A DNA stretch of 39,276 nucleotides, from positions 1 through 39,276 of the forward strand of contig CAJFOF010000024.1 in NCBI GenBank assembly GCA_904395885.1, read 5' to 3'. The stretch comes from an uncultured Lachnospiraceae bacterium (GTDB lineage Bacteria; Bacillota; Clostridia; Lachnospirales; Lachnospiraceae). The notes under the pieces are model-generated. The model was not told the DNA's origin. It saw nothing but the letters and a program-made list of their open reading frames with translations, and ran no database searches. A program made the position numbers and the translations under genes. This document shows, piece after piece, positions 15,749 through 23,409 of the stretch (positions are counted from its first letter, which is position 1; every line of letters starts with the position of its first letter).

Positions 15749-17143
15749 CTACTGTTCGTTTTTCTTGGTATGAAGAATTGAAATTCCCGTAAAGCCGTAA
15801 AAGATAGAAAAGATCGGTGTCAACCACAAAAGCGGAACAAACAGAATATACTGGGACCATGTCACGCCCAGAGTTCCCGCCATATAGATGCCGTATCCGT
15901 GCCAAGGAATCATTGGTCCTGCCAGAGTTCCGCTGTCTTCCAGGCACCTGGACAGAATTCTCGGCTCAATTCCTCTTTCCTGGAATAGCGGCTGCATCAG
16001 CCTTCCGGTCAATACATGGGACATTGGGCTTGATCCGCTTACCAGACTGGTAATATATCCGACGATCAGCGTGGCCAGAATCAGCGTCCCGTCACTGTGA
16101 ATCTTCTTAATAAATACAGACAAAATCTTGTCCAGCACACCCAGCTTATCCAGCATACCTCCCATGCCCACTGCAAAGGTAATAATGGCCACATATTGGA
16201 GCATGCTGCTCATACCTCCCCGGTTCAGGATAGATTTCAATACTGCCATGTCGGTATCACTGGTAAATCCGTTATACGCCACGGTCAGCACTGATTTCAG
16301 GTCTGCCCCCTGAACCGCCATGGCGGTTACTGCCCCGGCGATGGCACCGATTCCCAAAGCTTCAAATGCCCCTACCCTGAACAGCAAAAGCACAATGATC
16401 AAGATCGCCGGTATCAAAGTCACCCATCCGATATGGAAACTTCCTTCCAGATAATTAATATAAGAATTCAGATCTCCCGGATCATATCCGCCAGAAGTCT
16501 GAGAAATCCCCAGAACAGTAAAGATCACAATACTAATCACCATTGGCGGAATCGTTGTCCATATCATGCTCTTAACATGGTCTCCCAACTTGGCTCCTGC
16601 AACAGCCGGAGCCAGATTGGTGGTATCAGAAAAGGGACTCAATTTATCCCCGAACATGGCTCCGCAGATAACGGCGCCTGCTACCATTCCCGGATTGATT
16701 CCCATGGCATGACCAATGGCCATCATCGCCACGCCGGCGCTTCCGGCAGAACCGTAAGAAGTCCCTGTCACTAAGCTGATCACAGCTGTAAAGATTAAAG
16801 TAAAAGGAAGAAGGAAGGTCGGATTGATAGCCTTCAGTCCATATACGATGATCGTAGGGATGGTGCCTGACTGCATCCATGTTCCAATAAGCACACCGAT
16901 AGCCATCAAAATTGCCATAGTTGGCAAAACGACCCTCAAGGCATCGTAAGCGCCTTGATGAATCCTCTTATAATCAATTCGAAATATTATACAAAAACCA
17001 TAAATGATCATCCACGAAAAGAACAGCCCAATCATAGGGCCTCCCACTTTCATGCTGATACACACGGCAACCGATGCAATAATGCACACCAGCAAAAGCA
17101 CCGATTGCCATCCGTTTAAAGTTTCACGCTTTTTCTCACTCAT
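15749..17143 (-). CDS. NhaC-family Na+/H+ antiporter
   Basis: A 464-residue polytopic membrane protein with about 11-12 helices. Family segments include TGTSYGSAGSAGVAMMAIGHA, the CGAMFGDKLSPFSDTTNLAP stretch (polar/charged transport-site loop), and LVSGSSPMSHVLTGR. This matches NhaC-type antiporters, which exchange Na+ for H+; some relatives instead carry organic acids (malate/lactate). The start at 17143 is chosen because GAGG lies 7 bases upstream; the frame from 17182 has no ribosome site. It lies 40 bases after the CsoR stop and shares its transcript, and a strong hairpin follows the gene. Control by a CsoR repressor is unusual for this family. Confidence 0.85.
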   Translation of the reverse strand: MSEKKRETLNGWQSVLLLVCIIASVAVCISMKVGGPMIGLFFSWMIIYGFCIIFRIDYKRIHQGAYDALRVVLPTMAILMAIGVLIGTWMQSGTIPTIIVYGLKAINPTFLLPFTLIFTAVISLVTGTSYGSAGSAGVAMMAIGHAMGINPGMVAGAVICGAMFGDKLSPFSDTTNLAPAVAGAKLGDHVKSMIWTTIPPMVISIVIFTVLGISQTSGGYDPGDLNSYINYLEGSFHIGWVTLIPAILIIVLLLFRVGAFEALGIGAIAGAVTAMAVQGADLKSVLTVAYNGFTSDTDMAVLKSILNRGGMSSMLQYVAIITFAVGMGGMLDKLGVLDKILSVFIKKIHSDGTLILATLIVGYITSLVSGSSPMSHVLTGRLMQPLFQERGIEPRILSRCLEDSGTLAGPMIPWHGYGIYMAGTLGVTWSQYILFVPLLWLTPIFSIFYGFTGISILHTKKNEQ

Positions 17144-17183
17144 ACGTTTGTCCTCTGTTTTCTGTAATTTTTTCTGTCCCATC

Positions 17184-17459
17184 TTATTTCATATTTGCAA
17201 ACCGCTCTACTGCTTTCGTAAAGCTTTTAATCGTCTGCTCCGCATCACCATGTTCGATTCCATCCCGAACGCAGTGGTTAATGTGCCCTTCCAGCACTAC
17301 CTGCCCTACTTTGTGAAGGGCCGACTTTGCCGCATTGATCTGCGCCAAAATATCTTCACACGGTACGTCCTCATCAACCATGCGGTCAATCGCCTGTACC
17401 TGACCAATGATCTTTTTCAGCCGACGGTGCAGATTGTCTGCATCCATACATTGTTTCAC
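17184..17459 (-). CDS. CsoR/RcnR-family metal- or thiol-responsive repressor
   Basis: A 91-residue helical repressor. The family helix 1 HRRLKKIIGQVQAIDRM is at 11-27. The Cu(I)-type ligand set is present: Cys34 (DVPCEDI), His59 and Cys63 (GHINHC), matching the C-H-C triad of CsoR and not the two-cysteine pattern of persulfide-sensing CstR. The start is a GTG at 17459 with AAGGAGGG seven bases upstream; longer frames would run into the promoter. A perfect promoter with an overlapping 6-bp inverted repeat at 17492-17510 suggests autoregulation. It is followed by an NhaC antiporter gene, not by a copper ATPase or chaperone. Whether it senses copper, another metal or a sulfur species is open. 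Confidence 0.88.
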   Translation of the reverse strand: MKQCMDADNLHRRLKKIIGQVQAIDRMVDEDVPCEDILAQINAAKSALHKVGQVVLEGHINHCVRDGIEHGDAEQTIKSFTKAVERFANMK

Positions 17460-17491
17460 CTGTATTCCCTCCTTGTCCTGCCATGAATATG

Positions 17492-17525
17492 CATCCATTA
17501 TAGGTGGATGGGGCCAATCTGTCAA
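17492..17525 (-). promoter_or_regulatory. consensus promoter with overlapping CsoR-type operator
   Basis: On the minus strand, TTGACA (17520-17525) and TATAAT (17497-17502) have a 17-base spacer, all matching sigma-A consensus. The inverted repeat CATCCA-7-TGGATG (17492-17497 and 17505-17510) covers the -10 box, and the spacer has a GGCCCC stretch. A repressor bound here would block polymerase, which fits CsoR autoregulation. Confidence 0.7.
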
Positions 17526-17559
17526 TCTGATCCCCGAACTGCCTGTCACATCTAAGCGA

Positions 17560-17594
17560 AAAATAAAAGTGGGACGCGCCTATTGACGCATCCC
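17560..17594 (-). terminator. terminator of the CNNM-type gene
   Basis: Arms 17571-17580 and 17585-17594 (GGGATGCGTC with GGCGCGTCCC on the minus strand, two G-T pairs) enclose a 4-base loop. They are followed on the minus strand by a T-rich run (ACTTTTATTTTT). It lies 31 bases after the stop at 17626. Confidence 0.75.
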
Positions 17595-17625
17595 CTCATC
17601 TTAATCTTTTCCAGTATTCATGTAT

Positions 17626-18957
17626 TTATGCCGTTTTCTTCTCTTCTGGCAATTTCAGCAGAACCTTGCTGATTCTTTTATCCGCCATTTCTTGAATCTT
17701 AAATACATTGTCTTCAATCGTCAACTGGATATCCTGGCCCTTCTTGGGAATATATCCCAAATGCTCAATCAAAAATCCTGAAACTGTATCATAGCTCCCA
17801 GTCTGCAAGTTCAGATGCAGCTTGTCATTCACATCTTCCACCAGCATAGAACCATCCACCAAATAAGTATAGTCATCCAGCTTTTTCAGTTCTTCTTCTA
17901 CCGGCTCTCCCTCATCCTGCAAATCACCTACAATCTCCTCCACCAGATCTTCCATGGTGACAATACCAGAAAATCCACCGTACTCGTCAATCAAGATTGC
18001 CATGCGATTCTGGGTCTGCTGCATCTCCCTGAACAGAACGTCTGCGTTTTTGCTGTCCGGGACGCAGTAAGCCGGCCTCATAATGCTGCGGATATCCAGA
18101 TCGGAAAATGCCGTTTTCCGCATCTCCACAATAAAATCTTTCATATAAAGGACGCCGATGATATTGTCGATGGTTCCGGAATAAACTGGCATTCTGGAAT
18201 AACCGTATTCCAAAATGTCATCCAGATAGTCCCCAAGAGGTTCCTCGGCATCTACAGCAAACACCTCTCTTCTGGAGACCATAACGTCTCTCGCCGTCTT
18301 ATCATCGAAAGAAAAGATAGAATTGATCATCTCTTTTTCCGTCTCGTTAAAGACCCCAGTCTCGCTGCCTGTCTCCAGCATCGCCTTGATTTCTTCCTCT
18401 GAAACTGCCTCCTCCAGATTGTCTGTCTTCATCCCGATAATATGAAGGAATCCATTGGTTGAAAGGGACAGCAGCTTGATGAATGGTGAAAGCACGACAG
18501 AAATCATATAGATAGGTTTCACCGAAAAAAGACTAAACCATTCTGCCTTCTGCAGGGCAATTCGCTTTGGTACAAGTTCGCCGAATACCAATGTAAAGTA
18601 TGACAGAACAATCGTTACAAGGACCACAGCAATGGTGTTACTGTATGGAAGGCCAAAACTTCCCATCCAATTTCCCAGAATCTGAGAAATTCCGGTAGCC
18701 GCCGATGCACTGGAAAAGAATCCAGCAAATGTGATCGCGACCTGAATCGTTGACAAAAATTTCGTAGAATCTTCAAGCAGCGTTTGAATTAACATAGCTT
18801 TCCGATTTCCGTCCTCTGCCAATTTTTTAATTTTGTTCTTGTTGACAGACACCACGGCCATCTCTGCTCCTGCAAAAAAGGCGTTCACCAAGGTAAGAAA
18901 CAACAGCAGCAACAATTGGAATGCAATCGTATTCCCGTCAGGGTCATCTGAATCCAT
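17626..18957 (-). CDS. CNNM/HlyC-CorC family transporter (DUF21-CBS-CBS)
   Basis: A 443-residue membrane protein of the CNNM/TlyC ('hemolysin family') class. The N-terminal DUF21 region (about 1-190) has four hydrophobic segments with the NAFFAGAEMAVVSVNKNKIK and FGELVPKRIAL motifs. Two CBS domains follow (about 205-330; MVSRREVFAVDAEEP, IDEYGGFSGIVTMEDLVEEI). The C-terminal CorC_HlyC domain (about 345-430) includes the YLVDGSMLVEDVND region. Bacterial members are linked to Mg2+ or other divalent ion efflux or homeostasis; the hemolysin name is historical. AGGAGG lies 11 bases before the start. It has its own promoter and terminator and appears monocistronic. Confidence 0.92.
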   Translation of the reverse strand: MDSDDPDGNTIAFQLLLLLFLTLVNAFFAGAEMAVVSVNKNKIKKLAEDGNRKAMLIQTLLEDSTKFLSTIQVAITFAGFFSSASAATGISQILGNWMGSFGLPYSNTIAVVLVTIVLSYFTLVFGELVPKRIALQKAEWFSLFSVKPIYMISVVLSPFIKLLSLSTNGFLHIIGMKTDNLEEAVSEEEIKAMLETGSETGVFNETEKEMINSIFSFDDKTARDVMVSRREVFAVDAEEPLGDYLDDILEYGYSRMPVYSGTIDNIIGVLYMKDFIVEMRKTAFSDLDIRSIMRPAYCVPDSKNADVLFREMQQTQNRMAILIDEYGGFSGIVTMEDLVEEIVGDLQDEGEPVEEELKKLDDYTYLVDGSMLVEDVNDKLHLNLQTGSYDTVSGFLIEHLGYIPKKGQDIQLTIEDNVFKIQEMADKRISKVLLKLPEEKKTA

Positions 18958-18993
18958 AATAAATTTTTCCTCCTCAAAATAATTTTGGGATAG

Positions 18994-19022
18994 AGTATAT
19001 CATAAAACAGCCCCGTCTTCAA
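18994..19022 (-). promoter_or_regulatory. promoter of the CNNM-type gene
   Basis: On the minus strand, TTGAAG (19017-19022) and TATACT (18994-18999) have 17-base spacing, with TG one base before the -10 box. Confidence 0.7.
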
Positions 19023-19089
19023 TAGCCAGATTTCGTTTTTAACGGTATGGTAACATTTGGTGAACAGAGCACCCGGTTAGCAGTTATTC

Positions 19090-19119
19090 TTGACTTTCTT
19101 TGAAAAACTATGTTAGCAT
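19090..19119 (+). promoter_or_regulatory. possible promoter of the LytTR regulator gene
   Basis: TTGACT (19090-19095) and TAGCAT (19114-19119) are 18 bases apart. The -10 match is weak. It would give a leader of about 95 bases, and nothing else notable is visible between the two divergent genes (18958-19219). Confidence 0.35.
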
Positions 19120-19219
19120 CGGTATACAGAAGGACAAGATGACCTGATTCATACAGTCCTCCTTCCCACTGCCACTGTCCTTCGTGCAAATTTATGATCG
19201 CTTCTGAACAGGAGAATTT

Positions 19220-20041
19220 ATGACCCAGAAAGACCTGCTGCCTTTATCTGCCTATATTTTCACAGAATATTATCAGAATAATCTCCATCCTCTTTTCAGA
19301 TGGCTTGCCGAAGACGCCCTCTGGATCCCTCCTTGCCGCGGCCGCTGGCTCCGCAGCAAAAAAGAAATTTTTAAGCAGGCGGTGTCTCCCGTCCCAGCCT
19401 TTTTCTCTGTCGGCAATCTGACTGCTTCTCTAGTCCCCTGCAGCAAATTTTTCTGTGAGGTCATTCTTCTTTATGTTCTCGACGCCCACTATCCGGATGG
19501 CTCCGTCATCGGCTATGAGCAGAGAACTCAGTGCACATGGAACTGTCACAAAGTCCGACAGCCGGATGGCTCTGTAGAAAAAAGCTGGATCATCCGTATG
19601 GTCCACATCTCCAATTCTTTGGATCAGGATCCCCGTGAGAGGCTTTATCCCCTCCACCTGAGAGAATATCTCTATAGTCCTATTCCTCAGTGCAGGCCTC
19701 CAGTACGGCGAATTCCTTTAAAAGGCGACAATCAGACTGTCTACTATTTTCTAGACAGTCTGATTGTCTGGGCAGAGAGCAGGCGCACCCATACCCTGTT
19801 CCATATGACTACCGGCGATTTTTTAATCCATGAATCGGTCTCCATGCTGGCCGAAAAATACCCCGATGTTCTCTATCGTCCCCATTCCAGCTATCTGATC
19901 AATCCGACCTGTGCGGAATCTATCTCCCGATTCCAAATCACTATGCAGGATGGCAGCAGTATCCCTGTCCCTGAGAAGAAATACGCAACCGTCAAACGGG
20001 ATCTGAATCTCTTTTTTCAGAAAAGGCTTTCTAACAGATAA
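19220..20041 (+). CDS. LytTR-family transcriptional regulator with N-terminal SnoaL-like domain
   Basis: A 273-residue predicted transcription regulator. The C-terminal ~100 residues (about 168-270) have LytTR features: an initial strand with DSLIVWAESRRTHTLFHMTTGDFLIHES split by turns, then the RPHSSYLINP motif and DGSSIPVPEKKYATVKRDL. The N-terminal ~150 residues (FTEYYQNNLHPLFRWLAEDA and WIPPCRGRWLRSKKEIFK) look like a SnoaL/NTF2-like ligand-binding fold in place of a receiver domain, so it is not a two-component response regulator. Its ligand and targets are unknown. CAGGAG lies 7 bases before the start. A perfect 17-bp inverted repeat lies inside the gene at the start of the LytTR domain. 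Confidence 0.8.
   Translation: MTQKDLLPLSAYIFTEYYQNNLHPLFRWLAEDALWIPPCRGRWLRSKKEIFKQAVSPVPAFFSVGNLTASLVPCSKFFCEVILLYVLDAHYPDGSVIGYEQRTQCTWNCHKVRQPDGSVEKSWIIRMVHISNSLDQDPRERLYPLHLREYLYSPIPQCRPPVRRIPLKGDNQTVYYFLDSLIVWAESRRTHTLFHMTTGDFLIHESVSMLAEKYPDVLYRPHSSYLINPTCAESISRFQITMQDGSSIPVPEKKYATVKRDLNLFFQKRLSNR
19727..19768 (+). repeat. perfect 17-bp inverted repeat inside the LytTR gene
   Basis: The 17-base arm at 19727-19743 is the exact reverse complement of 19752-19768, with an 8-base loop. It covers codons of residues about 170-183, at the first strand of the LytTR domain. In RNA it would form a stable hairpin; there is no T run, so it is not a typical terminator. Confidence 0.9.
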
Positions 20042-20064
20042 CAGCCGTCCATAGGACTCTATTT

Positions 20065-21126
20065 TCAATGATTCTTCAGGTAGGTTTCCAAAAAACGGAA
20101 CAGGGCTTCCATCTCCTTCTCTGTGCCCACGGTGATCCTCAGATACCCGTCGATCCTGGGCTGATTAAAATACCGGACATAGATCCGCTCTCTTTTCAGT
20201 ACCTCAAAGATCTCCTTGGCCGGAATTCTCTCATGGGAGGCAAAGATGAAATTCGCCATGGAATCCGGGAAAGAAAATCCCAGCTCTGCCAGCCTTTTTT
20301 TTGCCGCTTCCCTGACAGCAATGATCTGACCCGTAGTTTTCCGGAAATACTCCTCATCCTTCACTGCCTCAACTCCCAGAATCTGCGACGGCAGGTTCAG
20401 CGTGTATGAATTGTAGGAATATTTTACATCCGAGAGAGCTTTGATCAGCTCCGGCTGCCCGATGGCGTATCCGATCCTCATGCCTGCCATGGACCTGGAC
20501 TTGCTGAAGGTCTGAACCACCAGCAGGTTGTCGTATTGATCCGTCAGTCTGACGGCAGATTCCCCGCCGAAATCGATGTATGCCTCGTCCACAATGACCA
20601 CGGAATCCTGATTTCGGGAAACGATTTCTTCTATCTCCTTTAATGGCATCAGAAGGCCGGTTGGAGCGTTGGGATTTGGGAAAATGATTCCTCCGTTCTC
20701 TGTCAGATAGTCCTCCTTGACAATCCGAAAATCCTGATCCAGTCTGGGCGTGCGGTAAGGGATCTGAAACAGATCCGCCCACACCGGGTAGAAGGAATAG
20801 CTGATGTCCGGGAACAGAATGGGCTTGTCTGAGTTAAAAAAGGTAAGAAACGCCATCCCCAATACATCGTCTGACCCCACACCCACAAAAATTCGATCCT
20901 CATCTACGCCGTAGCGCTCTGCCAGAACCTTTACCAGGCCGAAAGCCGCCGGATCCGGATATTTTCGGAAGGCAGCGCCGTCCATCTCCTTCAGCGCCCT
21001 CTGAACTCCGGGCGCAGGCGGGTAGGGATTTTCATTGGTATTCAGCTTGATCAGATCCGTCCCCGCCGGCTGTTCTCCGGGCACGTAGGGCTCAACCCTC
21101 CGCACCCACTGCTTCCACTGGCTCAT
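20065..21126 (-). CDS. hisC: histidinol-phosphate aminotransferase
   Basis: A 353-residue class I/II PLP aminotransferase of the HisC type, which makes histidinol phosphate from imidazole acetol phosphate; HisC-like enzymes often also use phenylalanine or tyrosine precursors. Motifs seen are the N-terminal LNTNENPYPPAPGV, VGVGSDDVLGMAF (phosphate loop), FPNPNAPTGLLMPL, VDEAYIDFGG and the PLP lysine segment TFSKSRSMAGMRIGY. The length is normal. The start at 21126 is chosen because ATG overlaps the TGA of the upstream aminotransferase (ATGA); the longer frame begins with GTG within that gene. No other histidine genes are nearby, so the name reflects family, not pathway context. Confidence 0.88.
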   Translation of the reverse strand: MSQWKQWVRRVEPYVPGEQPAGTDLIKLNTNENPYPPAPGVQRALKEMDGAAFRKYPDPAAFGLVKVLAERYGVDEDRIFVGVGSDDVLGMAFLTFFNSDKPILFPDISYSFYPVWADLFQIPYRTPRLDQDFRIVKEDYLTENGGIIFPNPNAPTGLLMPLKEIEEIVSRNQDSVVIVDEAYIDFGGESAVRLTDQYDNLLVVQTFSKSRSMAGMRIGYAIGQPELIKALSDVKYSYNSYTLNLPSQILGVEAVKDEEYFRKTTGQIIAVREAAKKRLAELGFSFPDSMANFIFASHERIPAKEIFEVLKRERIYVRYFNQPRIDGYLRITVGTEKEMEALFRFLETYLKNH

Positions 21127-22310
21127 AGGCCGCACTCCGCCGCGATCTCCTTAAATGCCGGCAGAGATCTCTCGATCTGTTCATAGGATACGCAGTAGGC
21201 GATCCTCACATACCCCGGGCAGGCGAAGGAAGCTCCTCCCACTACCAGAACCCGGTGCTTCTTGCAGATATCTACAAACTCTTTTTCGTCTGCCAACGGG
21301 GATTTTACGAAAAGGTAAAAAGCTCCCTCCGGCTTAGTGCAGGAAAATCCTAATTCCTTCAGTCCATTGTACAGCAGGTTGCGGTTCTTGTCATAGGCCT
21401 CCAGATTGACCTTCTCATCCACACAGCACTTGATCACCCTCTGCATCAGAGACGGAGCGTTGACGCTTCCCAGCACACGATTTGCAATGCTGGCTGCGGC
21501 AAACACGTTCTCGCTGTCCTCCATCTCATCCGGTATCGCCAGGTAGCCGATACGCTCGCCGGGCAGAGACAGCGATTTGCTGTAGGAATAGCAGACAACG
21601 GTGTTGGCATAAAACTTCGTGACAAAGGGCACTTCCACTCCGTCATAAGCCAGCTCCCGGTAAGGTTCATCGGAAATCAGCACGATGGGATGGCCGATCT
21701 GGGCGCTCTTCTCCCCAAGGATCCGCCCGATTTCCGTCAGCGTCTCTGCGGAGTAAACCACACCGGTGGGGTTATTGGGGGTATTGATGATAACCGCCTT
21801 GGTCTTCGGAGTGATCATGGCCTCCAGCTTCTCCAGGTTGGGCTGGAAGGTCTCGGTATTGGGCGGAACTACCACCAAAACTCCGTCGTAATTGCGAACA
21901 TAAGAACCGTACTCCATGAAATACGGGGCAAATGCGATCACTTCGTCGCCGGGATTTAACAGAGTCTTTAAGATTACGTTCATGCCGCTGGCAGCGCCCA
22001 CGGTCATCAGAATATTGCCCTGGTGGAAGGATGTGCCGAATCTCCGGTTCAAGGACTGGGCGATGGCCTCACGGACATCCTCAAATCCGGCGTTGCTCAT
22101 ATAGCCGTGAACCATATTTTCATCCTCTTCATTGAGGATGTCAAAAATTGCCTGCTTTACAGAAGCCGGCGCCGGAACACTGGGATTTCCCAGGCTGAAA
22201 TCGTAGACATTTTCCTTTCCGTAAACGGACGCCATCTTCTTTCCTTCTTCAAACATGGCGCGGATAGCAGAATTATTCTGAACAAAAGGTTTCATCTTTT
22301 CTGAAATCAT
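21123..22310 (-). CDS. PLP-dependent class I aminotransferase (aspartate aminotransferase-like)
   Basis: A 395-residue fold-type I aminotransferase. Motifs are the N-terminal FSLGNPSVPAP, the NTPNNPTGVVYS region, SDEPYRELAYDG, and the PLP lysine in CYSYSKSLSLPGERIGYLA. The C-terminal arginine segment is GYVRIAYCVSYEQIERS. The family includes aspartate, alanine and aromatic aminotransferases, and the substrate cannot be fixed from this. The start at 22310 is preferred because GAGG lies about 8 bases upstream; the longer frame starts with TTG inside the ribosome site. It overlaps the hisC-like gene by 4 bases. Promoter at 22347-22375. Confidence 0.9.
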   Translation of the reverse strand: MISEKMKPFVQNNSAIRAMFEEGKKMASVYGKENVYDFSLGNPSVPAPASVKQAIFDILNEEDENMVHGYMSNAGFEDVREAIAQSLNRRFGTSFHQGNILMTVGAASGMNVILKTLLNPGDEVIAFAPYFMEYGSYVRNYDGVLVVVPPNTETFQPNLEKLEAMITPKTKAVIINTPNNPTGVVYSAETLTEIGRILGEKSAQIGHPIVLISDEPYRELAYDGVEVPFVTKFYANTVVCYSYSKSLSLPGERIGYLAIPDEMEDSENVFAAASIANRVLGSVNAPSLMQRVIKCCVDEKVNLEAYDKNRNLLYNGLKELGFSCTKPEGAFYLFVKSPLADEKEFVDICKKHRVLVVGGASFACPGYVRIAYCVSYEQIERSLPAFKEIAAECGL

Positions 22311-22346
22311 ATCGATATCCTCACTCTCCAAAAATTTCTTTCACCT

Positions 22347-22375
22347 ATCATACCACGATTTCTAATTCCGGTCTA
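22347..22375 (-). promoter_or_regulatory. promoter of the aminotransferase pair
   Basis: On the minus strand, TAGACC (22370-22375) and TATGAT (22347-22352) have 17-base spacing, with an extended -10 TG. It lies in the 104-base gap after the MerR gene. Confidence 0.55.
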
Positions 22376-22414
22376 CTCTTTTCTGCTTTACCAAGTCAAA
22401 GAGAGAAATCATTG

Positions 22415-23239
22415 TCACCACAGGCCTAAGATCCAATACATAATCGGGATCAAGATGATGCCTACTAAAATGCCAGCCTGAAGATTCCCCCGCGTTGCCA
22501 CTAAAAAGCATACCAGCAAAATCGCCAGAAGATATTTGTTCAGGAATCGGTATATATTTCTCCTCCCTTTCGGCACGCTGTCGTCCTCCGCCTGCTCGGG
22601 ATGCGTCATCTTACAGCGTATGGTAGCGCCAAAGCGGCGGAAAACTCTCTCCGCCTCATACTCTACGCCATCAATCTCAAATACCGGATACATTCCCTCT
22701 TTTGTGATAACCAGATTCAGATGATTCTCATCTGCGTATTGAAAGAGCGCATCCGTAAACTCCTTTGGGGTCAGCACCATACTATCCGGCTGAAACGAAA
22801 ATGCTTTTTTCTGCTCCTCATCCGCTACCGTTTTGTAATCATTCACAATCGCCATAAATTTTTCTCCTCTGTGCTCCAGCTCCTCCATCTCATTCAATAC
22901 GCGAACCGGATCCAGTGTCTCTAACTCTTCGCGGCACAGCTTCCTGCACATACGAATGCCCCCATCCAGCTCCCTCTGTTTTTTTTCAAGACTGTCCAAC
23001 TGTTTTTTCACAGCGCTCTCCACTGTTGTGTCTTTTTCCAGAACATGGCCGATCTCCTCCAGAGGCATTCCAAGTTTTCGGAACATCTTGATCATCATAA
23101 GATCCTGGACATCTTTTTCCGTATATTCCCGATACTGGTTCCAGGCGTTTCTCTCCGGCTTCAGAAGCCCCTTTCTCTCATAGAAGCGGATATTCTGTTT
23201 TGAAACTCCAGTTCTTTTTTCCAGCTCACCGATATTCAT
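22415..23239 (-). CDS. membrane-anchored MerR-family transcriptional regulator
   Basis: A 274-residue protein. The N-terminal MerR winged helix is complete (MNIGELEKRTGVSKQNIRFY, then YERKGLLKPERN and YREYTEKDVQDL), followed by a dimerisation coiled coil at about 75-115. A middle domain (about 140-215, LTPKEFTDALFQYADEN and EGMYPVFEIDGVEYEAERV) is of unknown fold. The C-terminus has two hydrophobic helices (YLLAILLVCFLVA and GILVGIILIPIMYWILG) after a basic KGRRNIYRFLNKY stretch, so the regulator is probably tethered to the membrane. GGGAGG precedes the start. The promoter has the long 19-base spacer typical of MerR control and a dyad inside it, which predicts autoregulation. The ligand is unknown. 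Confidence 0.85.
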   Translation of the reverse strand: MNIGELEKRTGVSKQNIRFYERKGLLKPERNAWNQYREYTEKDVQDLMMIKMFRKLGMPLEEIGHVLEKDTTVESAVKKQLDSLEKKQRELDGGIRMCRKLCREELETLDPVRVLNEMEELEHRGEKFMAIVNDYKTVADEEQKKAFSFQPDSMVLTPKEFTDALFQYADENHLNLVITKEGMYPVFEIDGVEYEAERVFRRFGATIRCKMTHPEQAEDDSVPKGRRNIYRFLNKYLLAILLVCFLVATRGNLQAGILVGIILIPIMYWILGLW

Positions 23240-23280
23240 CTCGATCCTCCCAGCAGTTAAAATTCCTTTTAGATACTTCT

Positions 23281-23311
23281 AATGTAAGGGATATACCAAG
23301 TATAATGTCAA
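23281..23311 (-). promoter_or_regulatory. MerR-type promoter with 19-base spacer and internal dyad
   Basis: On the minus strand, TTGACA (23306-23311), a 19-base spacer, then TACATT (23281-23286). The spacer contains TATAC-3-GTATA (23292-23304), a perfect dyad. Over-long spacers with a central dyad are the hallmark of MerR-activated promoters. Confidence 0.7.
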
Positions 23312-23323
23312 GGAAAAATTGCA

Positions 23324-23353
23324 AAAGGCTGCGGAATTTCTCCCACAGCCTTT
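23324..23353 (-). terminator. terminator of the sugar PTS operon
   Basis: Arms at 23324-23334 and 23343-23353 (AAAGGCTGTGG with CCGCAGCCTTT on the minus strand, one G-T pair) are followed on the minus strand by TTTTGC and then TTTTTCC. It is 57 bases after the EIICB stop. Confidence 0.75.
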
Positions 23354-23409
23354 CTCTCTCACTTACTAATACAGATCGCAAAAATCTGTACCACTGTATT
23401 CAATTATCC

